A stretch of 64,000 nucleotides of DNA from an uncultured Alphaproteobacteria bacterium (GTDB lineage: Bacteria; Pseudomonadota; Alphaproteobacteria; Rhodobacterales; Rhodobacteraceae). The position numbers and the translations under genes were made by a program. Shown piece after piece: positions 24,279 to 32,127 of this stretch. The DNA lies in NCBI GenBank assembly GCA_902611475.1, contig CACLZW010000008.1:1-64000 (forward strand). The letters are read 5' to 3'. Each line of letters begins with the position of its first letter. Positions within the stretch are counted from its first letter, which is position 1. The notes under the pieces were generated by a model. It searched no databases, had not been told where the DNA came from, and saw nothing but the letters and a program-made list of their open reading frames with translations.

Positions 24279-24599
24279 GTGGAAAAGTATAAAAAAGTTT
24301 TGAGACTAGTAGAGGAACGAAATTGGAAAGAAATGGAGGAATGGCTCCATGATGACTTTATGTACATTAAAGAGACTGCATTAATGGATCGTGAGGACCA
24401 TGTAAAAAAAATGGAAAAAGAGTTTGGGTCAAAGCAAGCAATTAATCAGCATGAATTATTACATGAGGATGAAGATATGATGGCGTTCAAGCATGTTGTA
24501 ACTCAGAAAAATGGTAAAAAGTTCCGAATTACACAGATCCAACTTTATAAAGAGGGTATGGTTTGGAGAGAAATAAGTAACGCTATAGAAATAGATTAA
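24279..24599 (+). CDS. NTF2/SnoaL-like small protein, fourth paralogue
   Basis: A GTG start gives 106 residues. EERNWKEMEEWLHDDFMYIKE matches the 14180 and 14838 proteins closely, followed by LLHEDEDMMAFKHVV and the C-terminal MVWREIS. It stands alone here, about 9 kb from the three-gene operon and in the opposite orientation, consistent with dispersal as a cargo unit. The gene converges with the epoxide-hydrolase-type gene three bases away. Confidence 0.65.
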   Translation: MEKYKKVLRLVEERNWKEMEEWLHDDFMYIKETALMDREDHVKKMEKEFGSKQAINQHELLHEDEDMMAFKHVVTQKNGKKFRITQIQLYKEGMVWREISNAIEID

Positions 24600-24602
24600 C
24601 TC

Positions 24603-25583
24603 TTAAACCTTTAGCCACTCTTTTATAATACTATTAACTTCATCGGGTTTTTCTTGCGCCATCCAATGCCCGCTATCGATTATTGCCTCCTTCAAGTTAG
24701 AACAATTTTCTCTCATAGGGTCTGCTAGGCTTGTATGACAAGTGTCACAGACCCTGTCGTATTTTGCATGGATAAAAAGGATTGGTTTATCGAGTTTCTT
24801 AAGTGGAGCTTTTTTAAAATATTCACTATTAAGTTCAGTGTTCATATACCATGAACCAGGCCCAAAAAACCCATTATCGGAAAGATATTTTGAATATATT
24901 TCAAGCTCTTTTTCTGATAAAACATTCTCGTCCAAGGGGATATTTGGAGCTACTCCATCTTTAAACCAACCATTATTTTTCCTCACAAACGCTGTTTGGG
25001 CATGTTTGTCTAAAGTATCTTTACTTCCACTTCTAAATAAACATTTAACTGTATTATATGTATTGGCTTCTAACTGTTTTTGTGCTTCCGCAAAGTTTTC
25101 TCGATAATAAAATTGGTACTCCCACTGACCATACGGAAAATCATCTTCGGGATACAAATTCCTATCTATACTCGAAATCATACTGTCCTGCATTCTAAAT
25201 GGCACACAAAGGCTTATAATTTTGTCTACAAATTCATCATGATTGGAAGCAATGTTCCAAACAACTGGTGACCCCCAGTCATGCCCAACCCATATCGCTT
25301 CTCCTCCTCCTAAATGTTCATGAAGATCTATCATATCTTTGACAATTTCCTGCTGAGCGTAATCACTATGTTTACTGTAGACAGATGACTGACCGTAGCC
25401 TCTCATATCTGGAGCTATTGCATGAAAACCAAGATCCGAAAAAAAACCCAATTGATTTCTCCAACTTATACTGAGTTCCGGCCATCCATGAATAAAATAA
25501 ATTTTTTTATCATTCTCTTTTCCAGCAGAAAGGTAAAAGGTCTTATGTCTATCATTTTGATATGTATTTTCAGAAAACTGCAT
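24603..25583 (-). CDS. Alpha/beta hydrolase, epoxide-hydrolase type
   Basis: The 326-residue product has the oxyanion HGWP motif (IYFIHGWPELSISWR), DMRGYGQSS, and the nucleophile elbow VGHDWGS with aspartate, which distinguishes epoxide hydrolases and dehalogenases from esterases. The closing histidine is in DSGHWMAQEKP. A lid region spans ~130-220. These enzymes open epoxides through an alkyl-enzyme intermediate; the substrate is unknown. It lies between R11 and R12 on the minus strand. Confidence 0.8.
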   Translation of the reverse strand: MQFSENTYQNDRHKTFYLSAGKENDKKIYFIHGWPELSISWRNQLGFFSDLGFHAIAPDMRGYGQSSVYSKHSDYAQQEIVKDMIDLHEHLGGGEAIWVGHDWGSPVVWNIASNHDEFVDKIISLCVPFRMQDSMISSIDRNLYPEDDFPYGQWEYQFYYRENFAEAQKQLEANTYNTVKCLFRSGSKDTLDKHAQTAFVRKNNGWFKDGVAPNIPLDENVLSEKELEIYSKYLSDNGFFGPGSWYMNTELNSEYFKKAPLKKLDKPILFIHAKYDRVCDTCHTSLADPMRENCSNLKEAIIDSGHWMAQEKPDEVNSIIKEWLKV

Positions 25584-25649
25584 AATATAGAGCCCATTTT
25601 GATTAACAATAGTTTATATTATGAATTCTATAGACTTAGTTGTAAACGT

Positions 25650-25730
25650 CCATCTGCTGCACACTCCAAGAACATACTACGTGTACACCCCCAGTGGTCT
25701 GGCATAGGGGTAGACAAAACGGTAGACAAA
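25650..25730 (+). repeat. Repeat R copy 12
   Basis: Complete plus-strand R, CCAG/CTGG subtype with GTGTACAC palindrome, followed by two GGTAGACAA arm motifs (25709-25717 and 25721-25729, 12-base period). It forms the outer end of the right copy of the 189-bp inverted repeat. Confidence 0.85.
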
Positions 25731-25838
25731 TATGTGCGTCTTGACATGAACTACACTTTACCTAACATATTGATATTGCTTACTTTGATGTAGTCATTGG
25801 TGCAGGTACAGAGCAATTAACTCTCTCTGGGGGCACCA
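25650..25838 (-). repeat. 189-bp inverted repeat, right copy
   Basis: The reverse complement equals 18806-18994 with a single mismatch. It ends at the tRNA-Thr 3'-end sequence TCTCTCTGGGGGCACCA (25822-25838), where the second, 81-bp inverted repeat begins. Confidence 0.9.
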
Positions 25839-25902
25839 CCTAAAATGACATCCTATTGATTTGTAAGCACTTTGTGTGAACAACTCATGAGGGTAGACAA
25901 GA
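25822..25902 (+). repeat. 81-bp inverted repeat, left copy
   Basis: This is an exact reverse complement of 27075-27155: tRNA-Thr 3' end, then the 63 bases that lie between the tRNA and the intact integrase start. It lies just past the integrase stop, so the gene is bracketed by identical inverted sequences. Confidence 0.9.
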
Positions 25903-25926
25903 CATTCATAACATCATGTCACTACA

Positions 25927-27075
25927 TTAGAATTCAACCATTCTCATCCATTTATATTTAACATCTAACCCATATCCACTTCCATATCCCTGCCCTACTC
26001 CAAAAGTCTTCCAACCACCAATTGCATCAATGATATCCGAAGGACATTCAACTGAACGAAGTCTATCCCTAAAACTATGTCTAAAGGAATGAACCACACA
26101 ATTTTTTGGAAGCATGGGTTTCAACCATTTGTTAAGAGCAGCACTTGCAGAATTAGCATTAGATACATCTGTTTTATTATAACGAGGAAAGAGATAAGCA
26201 CTGTCGGATCTATATTGAAGCATTGTTTTCAATAGGTTTGGGAGGTTACTAATTAGTGGAATTTGTCTTGCACTGCCTAAAGTCTTTAGACTTCTCCAAG
26301 GATAAGGGCGAAGATTAATGTGAGGAATGCTCTCTTCTAATATTACATCCTTCTTTAATAATCCTACAACTTCTCCCAATCGCATTCCAGTTTCAGCTAG
26401 AAGTAAAATTATCCAACGCATCTCATCATTTTCCTTCAAGCATTCATCTCTAATAGTTTTGATACTCTCTACTGGAATAGGATGCCTTTTACCCTTTTCG
26501 GTTTCAGGCATGAAAGTTCTAGAGAATGGATTTACGCAATTAATACCATTCTCACTTATAGAAAGATTGATGACCGATCTGACAGTTGAAAAGTTTCGTT
26601 TGATAGATGCAACTGAAATCCCTCTCTTCAATTCTTTGTCTCTTACAGTTGCTGCTTCAGATGAGCTGTACATATCAATGGGCTTGTCTCCCAAATATTT
26701 AATGACTGTCTTTATGTTACGAGTTGCGCCACGCACAAACACATGATCCCTCCCCTTTGACTTTAATCTCAAATATGTCTCAAGCGCTTCAGAAAGCTTT
26801 GGAGCATTAGAGTAATTACCCTCATCAACATTTTTTAAAATCAAATGCTCTGCAGGAAGCGTCATATTGCGCAATCTCAAAGACAACCAATAATCTTCAA
26901 GTCTCTGAAGAAGTGATTTAGTTAATCGCTCTGCTGCACCTTTAGACTTAGTCTTTAAGCAAATAACTACACGTTGCCTTGAATAGTGAGCCTTGATGTC
27001 ACAAGGAACTTGCTTGCTGAAGTAATAAACACCACGTTTTCTATAAAGAAAAGAAGCACCATTTTTGTCTACCAT
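25927..27075 (-). CDS. Tyrosine recombinase/integrase, intact (int2)
   Basis: The 382-residue product starts MVDKNGASFLYRKRGVYYFSKQVP. An upstream in-frame ATG at 27105 is less likely because the related int1 starts at the same MVD point. The N-terminal arm/core-binding region is residues ~1-190. The catalytic domain has Arg in TGMRLGEVVG, the HSFRHSFRDRLR box, and a Tyr in VGQGYGSGYG. It sits beside the tRNA-Thr with its promoter side toward the tRNA, the usual attL layout. It is predicted to integrate and excise the island at the tRNA 3' end. Confidence 0.88.
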   Translation of the reverse strand: MVDKNGASFLYRKRGVYYFSKQVPCDIKAHYSRQRVVICLKTKSKGAAERLTKSLLQRLEDYWLSLRLRNMTLPAEHLILKNVDEGNYSNAPKLSEALETYLRLKSKGRDHVFVRGATRNIKTVIKYLGDKPIDMYSSSEAATVRDKELKRGISVASIKRNFSTVRSVINLSISENGINCVNPFSRTFMPETEKGKRHPIPVESIKTIRDECLKENDEMRWIILLLAETGMRLGEVVGLLKKDVILEESIPHINLRPYPWRSLKTLGSARQIPLISNLPNLLKTMLQYRSDSAYLFPRYNKTDVSNANSASAALNKWLKPMLPKNCVVHSFRHSFRDRLRSVECPSDIIDAIGGWKTFGVGQGYGSGYGLDVKYKWMRMVEF

Positions 27076-27085
27076 CTTGTCTACC
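27065..27085 (-). repeat. Arm-type direct repeats over the int2 start codon
   Basis: TTGTCTACC occurs at 27065-27073 and 27077-27085 (12-base period), and the ATG (27075-27073) lies between and within the motifs. The first residues MVDK are encoded by the repeat itself. Confidence 0.6.
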
Positions 27086-27155
27086 CTCATGAGTTGTTCA
27101 CACAAAGTGCTTACAAATCAATAGGATGTCATTTTAGGTGGTGCCCCCAGAGAGA
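27075..27155 (-). repeat. 81-bp inverted repeat, right copy (int2 upstream region)
   Basis: It runs from the A of the int2 ATG, through 63 bases of upstream DNA, into the last 17 bases of tRNA-Thr. It is identical in inverse to 25822-25902. Confidence 0.9.
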
Positions 27156-27214
27156 CTCGAACTCCCGACCCACTGATTACAAATCAGTTGCTCTACCAGC
27201 TGAGCTATAGAGGC
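27139..27214 (-). tRNA. tRNA-Thr (anticodon TGT)
   Basis: Seventy-six bases fold into a cloverleaf. The acceptor GCCTCTA pairs with TGGGGGC (with G-T pairs). The D-arm is GCTCAGCTGGTAGAGC, the anticodon stem-loop CTGATTTGTAATCAG with TGT, and the T-arm GGGAGTTCGAGTCTC; the discriminator is A with encoded CCA. It is the integration target of the island: its 3' end faces the integrase and degraded copies occur at 13242 and 10855. Confidence 0.95.
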
Positions 27215-27317
27215 ACGCCATGAACCTAGAAACATTTTTGTATTTTTGCAATAAATTTTTGTTATGAAAAATCTATTTGTATATTTTTTACAAATTTTAA
27301 GGTAATACATTTTCATA

Positions 27318-27542
27318 ATGTCGTTGATTTTAGTTTGTTTTGGCGTTTTTGTATGCTTTTTTGGTCTAACAGGATTTGCCGTGGTAATATATTTCGGTTT
27401 TCAAGCTCGTGAGCAGACCAAGATAAACGACAAAAACGGCAAAAAAGCTACCTTCGAACAGCTAATATTGGTAAATTATCTTGCTATTTGTTTGTCGGCT
27501 TTTGGCCTAATCGCCATAATTATAGGGATGCTCTTAAGCTAA
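27318..27542 (+). CDS. Small two-helix membrane protein, unknown
   Basis: The 74-residue product has hydrophobic segments at ~3-27 (ILVCFGVFVCFFGLTGFAVV) and ~50-73 (LVNYLAICLSAFGLIAIII), joined by a charged loop (REQTKINDKNGKK). This is a typical small inner-membrane hairpin protein. Its end overlaps the convergent hydrolase gene by nine bases. It is the first chromosomal gene right of the tRNA. Confidence 0.55.
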   Translation: MSLILVCFGVFVCFFGLTGFAVVIYFGFQAREQTKINDKNGKKATFEQLILVNYLAICLSAFGLIAIIIGMLLS

Positions 27543-28298
27543 GCGCATCCGCTCTACAGTTTCTTTGATCAATTGAAGGCATTCGGGTGTTGAGAACCTA
27601 TGATCTATGCCTTTAATAATTTGAAGTTGCACATCAACGCTACTTAGGCTTTTCAATATGTTTATACCCGTAGATAGAGGTACATCTTCATCGAGAGATC
27701 CATGAAAAAGTCTTACTGGGCAGTCAATACCTTGTTTCTTTGTCAATATTAAGTGTTGGTTTCCATCTTCTATTAATTTTTGAGTAATCACTAGGGGTTG
27801 TTCAAAATACTCGGAGTCAAAAGAAAGCTTGCCAGTAGTTTCAAGCTCCTGTTTTTGATCTTCGGTAAGATTATTGCTAGCAAACTTGGCAGTAAAGTCA
27901 GGAGCAGCCGCGATGCCTATGATGCCTGCAACCTTATGAGGGTATAGCTTTGCAAATAATAGTGCTATCCATCCCCCAAGCGAAGATCCAACCAAAATCT
28001 GAGGACCCGACGTACGTGACAAAATAATGCTTTTTGTGTCTTCAAGCCAGTCTGAAATTGATGTTTCTTCAAAAATTCCTGATGAAGACCCATGACCTCT
28101 ATAGTCAAATCTTAAAAAGTCTCTTTTATTTTTTTCGGCCCATTGAGAGAGAAAAATAGCTTTTGTTCCTTCTTTATCAGACTTCAAACCACTCAAAAAT
28201 ACAACACCTGGCAAATTTTTTATATTTTTATCACCATTAACTTGTGAAAAAGCAAGTTTTTGTCCATCATCAGTTTTATGAAAGTTTGTATCAACCAT
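27534..28298 (-). CDS. Alpha/beta hydrolase (acyl thioesterase/esterase-like)
   Basis: The 254-residue product has FRFDYRGHGSSSG-type strand 4 (LRFDYRGHGSS) and the nucleophile elbow VGSSLGGW with serine. The acid lies near GSLDEDVPL and the histidine in GIDHRFSTPE, a full Ser-Asp-His triad. The compact form and LSGLKSDKEGTKA oxyanion region resemble ABHD10-type hydrolases that remove acyl groups. The substrate is unknown. Confidence 0.75.
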   Translation of the reverse strand: MVDTNFHKTDDGQKLAFSQVNGDKNIKNLPGVVFLSGLKSDKEGTKAIFLSQWAEKNKRDFLRFDYRGHGSSSGIFEETSISDWLEDTKSIILSRTSGPQILVGSSLGGWIALLFAKLYPHKVAGIIGIAAAPDFTAKFASNNLTEDQKQELETTGKLSFDSEYFEQPLVITQKLIEDGNQHLILTKKQGIDCPVRLFHGSLDEDVPLSTGINILKSLSSVDVQLQIIKGIDHRFSTPECLQLIKETVERMRLA

Positions 28299-28349
28299 AT
28301 TCCCGCTCTATTTTTCTACAATGATATTTGACGAGATAATTGCACAGAC

Positions 28350-29501
28350 ATGAACATTCTTCAACTTTTAACCAGCCTAAATGATGACATTTCAGTTAGA
28401 GCGATTGCGGCTTACTCTAAAATATTGAAGAATAACGGGTATAGTTCATATGTGTTTGCTCCTCTTGGCAGAGAATTATCATACTTTAAGCGATGGGGTG
28501 CTGAAATTGTTGAACAGAATGCTTCGTCAGAAGATATCATTTACTCTAAAGCGACCATTAAGAAAATTTGTGAAGTAGTATCGTCAAAATCTATTGTCAC
28601 AATTCATGTATACGATGTAGCGGGATATAAAGCCGCTTTGCAGGTAAATAAAACTTGCTCTATAAAAATAATAATGTCTATGTTTTCAAATCTATCAGAG
28701 CAAACTGTAGTGGGCAGGTTAAATAAAACGATATTTGGAGAATTTATTCCAAAAGCTACCACATTAATACCTAGCAAAACAATTTACCAAGAACTTCTAA
28801 CAAAATATTCTAGAAAAAACATAGGTTTGTTTTATGTACCAGTACCCGTAGATTTAACAATCTATGACGAAAAGAAAATCAGCCAAGAAAGAACTATTTC
28901 TTTGGCAACCCAATGGGGGATGCTTGAGAAGCCCAGACATATAATTTTTGCAAAAGCCTATTTCAATTCGAATAAATGGCAAAATCAAATAATTAAGCTA
29001 TCGGTTAATTTAGAGAAACTACCAGAAATAATAAAGCCATATATTGTCGTTCTGAAAAGTAACGCAAATAAGAAGCAACTGAATGAATTTGAGGAAAAAT
29101 ACTATAAAAACAGAAATAGTGTTTTGTGTCTAATGGATCACATAACTGACTTAGAAGCTGGCCTCAAGCTTTCATCCATTTATCTAGAACTAAATCCTCA
29201 AAACCAATACTACTCTTTAGATATATTAAATGCATTGGCTATGGGTAACGCAGTAGTTAGTTGGGAAACCGATGTAAACAAAGAACTTTTACCTAGCGAA
29301 TATCATAATTACCTGACTGGAAATGGTGATATAAATAAACTTATACAAACTTTGACAAACTTACTTCAAATGGATACGCAAGAAAGGAATTTTACTGGAC
29401 GAACAAGCCGTAATTATGTATTAAACAATTTCAATATGAAAAATATGGAAGAGCTATTAATTGATGCATACAGTACTTTATCTTTTAGAAAAGCAAGTTA
29501 A
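28350..29501 (+). CDS. GT-B fold glycosyltransferase-like protein
   Basis: The 383-residue product begins [26 protein letters not shown], a typical N-terminal strand-loop-helix of GT4-like enzymes. [13 protein letters not shown] marks the interdomain region. The C-terminal part has [31 protein letters not shown], equivalent to the donor-binding E-x7-E region, here with divergent residues. Activity is therefore uncertain. It lies immediately upstream of thrS. Confidence 0.6.
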   Translation: MNILQLLTSLNDDISVRAIAAYSKILKNNGYSSYVFAPLGRELSYFKRWGAEIVEQNASSEDIIYSKATIKKICEVVSSKSIVTIHVYDVAGYKAALQVNKTCSIKIIMSMFSNLSEQTVVGRLNKTIFGEFIPKATTLIPSKTIYQELLTKYSRKNIGLFYVPVPVDLTIYDEKKISQERTISLATQWGMLEKPRHIIFAKAYFNSNKWQNQIIKLSVNLEKLPEIIKPYIVVLKSNANKKQLNEFEEKYYKNRNSVLCLMDHITDLEAGLKLSSIYLELNPQNQYYSLDILNALAMGNAVVSWETDVNKELLPSEYHNYLTGNGDINKLIQTLTNLLQMDTQERNFTGRTSRNYVLNNFNMKNMEELLIDAYSTLSFRKAS

Positions 29502-29512
29502 AGAAGCATAGA

Positions 29513-31516
29513 GTGAGTTTAAATCTGACCGAAGACAATAAAATAGCTGTTGAACTCTCTGACGGTTCCTCTAGAAGGTATCCAACTGGAATAACAGGTC
29601 TTGAAATCGCAAAAGACCTATCAACATCTCTTGCAAAGAAGTCGATAGCGTGTACCGTGAATGGTAATTTGACTGACCTATCAACAAAGCTTACAACTGA
29701 TTGCTCTCTTACAATACATACTTCCAAAGATACAGAAATAGCGCTTGAATTAATCCGACATGATTGTGCTCATATCCTAGCCAGAGCCGTTCAAGAGATA
29801 TGGCCAAATGTGAAAGTGACTATAGGTCCAGTAATTCAAGATGGCTTCTTCTATGATTTCGATAAAGATGAACCCTTTTCTGAAAATGATATAGACAAAA
29901 TCGAAGTTTTAATGAGGTCAATCATTGAAAAGAAAGACGCTGTGAAAACAGAGACATGGGATCGTAAGAGAGCCTTAAATTTTTATAAAGAAAAAAATGA
30001 GCCATATAAGGTTGAACTGATTCAAGATATTCCAGTTAACGAAGATATAAAAATGTACTGGCATGGAGATTGGCAAGACCTCTGCAGGGGTCCTCATTTA
30101 GTCCATACAGGCCAAGTGCCTGCGGATTCTTTTAAGCTTACCAGAGTTGCAGGTGCATACTGGAAGGGTAATAGTAAAAATAAAATGCTTCAGAGAATTT
30201 ATGGAGTAGCTTTTAGAAGCAAGGAGGAATTAAAAAATTATTTTAAAAGGCTAGAAGAAGCCGAAAGACGAGACCATAGAAAACTCGGAAAAGATATGGA
30301 GCTATTTCACCTACAAGAAGAAGCTACTGGAAGTATATTTTGGCATCCAAACGGTTGGAAACTCTACTCCACATTACAAAAATATATGAGTAGAAAACTT
30401 GAAACTAGTGGATACTCAGAGGTAAAAACACCACAAATTGTAGATAGAAGCCTTTGGGAAAAATCAGGGCATTGGGATAAATTTAGGGAAAATATGTTTA
30501 TTGTCGAGGTAGATGAGCAGGAAAAAGCGCCGAGAATAAATGCGCTAAAGCCTATGAATTGTCCTTGCCATGTTCAAATTTATAATCAGGGTATAAAATC
30601 GTATAGGGATCTGCCCTTAAGAATGGCTGAATTTGGAGCTTGCCACAGGAATGAGCCATCTGGTGCATTACACGGTCTTATGAGGGTAAGAGCTTTTTTG
30701 CAAGATGATGCTCATATTTTTTGTACTGAACAGCAAATAGAAAGTGAGACAAAAAAGTTTATAGAACTGTTATCGGTAGTTTATCAAGAACTTGGATTCT
30801 CTGAGTTTAAAGTAAAATTTTCAGATAGACCAGAAAATCGAGCAGGTAGCGATCAAGTATGGGACCGAGCTGAACAGGCCTTGAAAAGTGCAACCAAAAT
30901 GGCCGGTTATGACTTTTTGATCAACAAAGGCGAAGGCGCTTTTTATGGACCAAAATTAGAATTTGTATTAACAGATGCGTTGGGCCGAGATTGGCAATGT
31001 GGAACTTTACAAGTTGATTTTGTTTTACCAGAAAGACTGGGGTCTACCTATATTAACAATATTGGAGAAAAACAAGTTCCCGTTATGTTACACAGAGCGA
31101 TACTTGGATCCTTTGAGAGATTTATTGGAATTTTACTTGAAAATACAACCGGTAGACTCCCGCTCTGGCTTGCCCCAACACAAATTGTCATTGCATCAAT
31201 AACAACAAATATGGGCAACTACATTGATGAGGTAGCTAGCTCATTTAAAAAAGTGGGGTTGAGGTGCAAAGTGGACGATAGAAACGAAAAAATTAATTAT
31301 AAAGTAAGAGAGCATTCTATTTCAAAAATCCCTATAATTGCTGTCGTGGGCGAGAAAGAAGTCAAAAGCCGATCCATAAATTTGCGGCGACTTGGTAAAA
31401 AAGAGTCACAAACAATTGCTTTAAATGATGCTATCAGAGAGCTATCAATTGAAGCAACGCCACCAGATCTAAAACTTGAAAGAGAACACAATAATAAAGA
31501 TATCGTAACGAAATAA
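29513..31516 (+). CDS. thrS: Threonyl-tRNA synthetase
   Basis: The 667-residue class II synthetase starts at GTG 29513. The TGS domain is residues ~10-70. The editing domain has the [16 protein letters not shown] histidines. The catalytic core contains MNCPCH (zinc cysteine), motif 2 [17 protein letters not shown] and [10 protein letters not shown] (motif 3). The C-terminal anticodon-binding domain includes [17 protein letters not shown]. The length is normal. It precedes infC by 31 bases, the common thrS-infC order. Confidence 0.96.
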   Translation: MSLNLTEDNKIAVELSDGSSRRYPTGITGLEIAKDLSTSLAKKSIACTVNGNLTDLSTKLTTDCSLTIHTSKDTEIALELIRHDCAHILARAVQEIWPNVKVTIGPVIQDGFFYDFDKDEPFSENDIDKIEVLMRSIIEKKDAVKTETWDRKRALNFYKEKNEPYKVELIQDIPVNEDIKMYWHGDWQDLCRGPHLVHTGQVPADSFKLTRVAGAYWKGNSKNKMLQRIYGVAFRSKEELKNYFKRLEEAERRDHRKLGKDMELFHLQEEATGSIFWHPNGWKLYSTLQKYMSRKLETSGYSEVKTPQIVDRSLWEKSGHWDKFRENMFIVEVDEQEKAPRINALKPMNCPCHVQIYNQGIKSYRDLPLRMAEFGACHRNEPSGALHGLMRVRAFLQDDAHIFCTEQQIESETKKFIELLSVVYQELGFSEFKVKFSDRPENRAGSDQVWDRAEQALKSATKMAGYDFLINKGEGAFYGPKLEFVLTDALGRDWQCGTLQVDFVLPERLGSTYINNIGEKQVPVMLHRAILGSFERFIGILLENTTGRLPLWLAPTQIVIASITTNMGNYIDEVASSFKKVGLRCKVDDRNEKINYKVREHSISKIPIIAVVGEKEVKSRSINLRRLGKKESQTIALNDAIRELSIEATPPDLKLEREHNNKDIVTK

Positions 31517-31547
31517 ATCAAATTAACATAAGAAAAAGGAGCATGAA

Positions 31548-32093
31548 ATCGTAAGAAGAAATCAGGAAATGACCTCGGGCCAAAAGGAAGTGGCGGTTCG
31601 AGTTAATGCATCAATTATATGTAAAGAGGTTCGTTTAATCGATGCTGACGGAAATATGGTAGGAATTGTTAGCCCTGAAAAGGCGAACATCATGGCAAAC
31701 GAGATAGGGCTTGACCTAGTTGAAATTTCTCCAAATGCCACACCTCCGGTTTGTAAAATTATGGATTTTGGCAAGTTTAAGTATGATCAACAAAAAAGAG
31801 AAGCAGAAGCAAGAAAAAAGCAAAAAACAATAGAACTTAAGGAAATAAAGTTCCGACCCAATACTGATAAACATGACTATGAAGTAAAAATGCGCTCTGT
31901 TACGAAGTTTCTTGAAAATGGGGATAAAGTTAAAATAACACTTAGATTCAGAGGCAGAGAGATGGCTCATCAAGAATTGGGTACGGAATTAATGGAAAGG
32001 GTAGCAATAGACACAGCTCACCTTGGTAAACCAGATGTGATTCCAAAAGTTGAGGGGAGGCAAATGGTGATGATAATATATCCCAATACCTAA
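31548..32093 (+). CDS. infC: Translation initiation factor IF-3, probable ATC start
   Basis: The frame is open upstream of the first in-frame ATG (31569) to an ATC codon at 31548. AAAAAGGAG ends six bases before that ATC, while ATG 31569 has no properly spaced site. The predicted N-terminus (I/M)[13 protein letters not shown] suits IF-3. The body has [36 protein letters not shown], the lysine-rich linker and the C-terminal domain ending QMVMIIYP. E. coli infC uses a non-standard AUU start for autoregulation, so an AUC start fits this family's known behaviour. Confidence 0.9.
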   Translation: MVRRNQEMTSGQKEVAVRVNASIICKEVRLIDADGNMVGIVSPEKANIMANEIGLDLVEISPNATPPVCKIMDFGKFKYDQQKREAEARKKQKTIELKEIKFRPNTDKHDYEVKMRSVTKFLENGDKVKITLRFRGREMAHQELGTELMERVAIDTAHLGKPDVIPKVEGRQMVMIIYPNT

Positions 32094-32127
32094 AATCATT
32101 GTTTTATTGTTGTAAATAGGACTAGAC

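Larger units (their letters stand above)
10853..27214. mobile_element. Genomic island at tRNA-Thr(UGU), at least two stacked integrations
   Basis: An intact tRNA-Thr gene ends the region on the right. Its 3' end points into the island and abuts a tyrosine recombinase gene. Two degenerate copies of the tRNA 3' half lie at 13242-13304 and 10855-10915 in the same orientation, as expected of displaced right attachment ends after successive integrations. The island holds mostly small cargo genes, twelve copies of repeat R that I did not see elsewhere in the window, two recombinase genes, a polymerase gene and several inverted repeats. tRNA-targeted integration by tyrosine recombinases is well established; the stacking order is my inference from the copies. 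Confidence 0.85.

Noticed and set aside
10981-25730. Repeat R as a CRISPR array
   Set aside because: Spacing ranges from a few hundred bases to nearly 3 kb, copies occur on both strands and differ in sequence, and no cas genes are present.
15698-25730. Repeat R as a class integron attC array
   Set aside because: I see no GTTRRRY-type core sites and the recombinases sit at a tRNA with arm repeats, which is the pattern of tRNA-targeting integrases rather than IntI.
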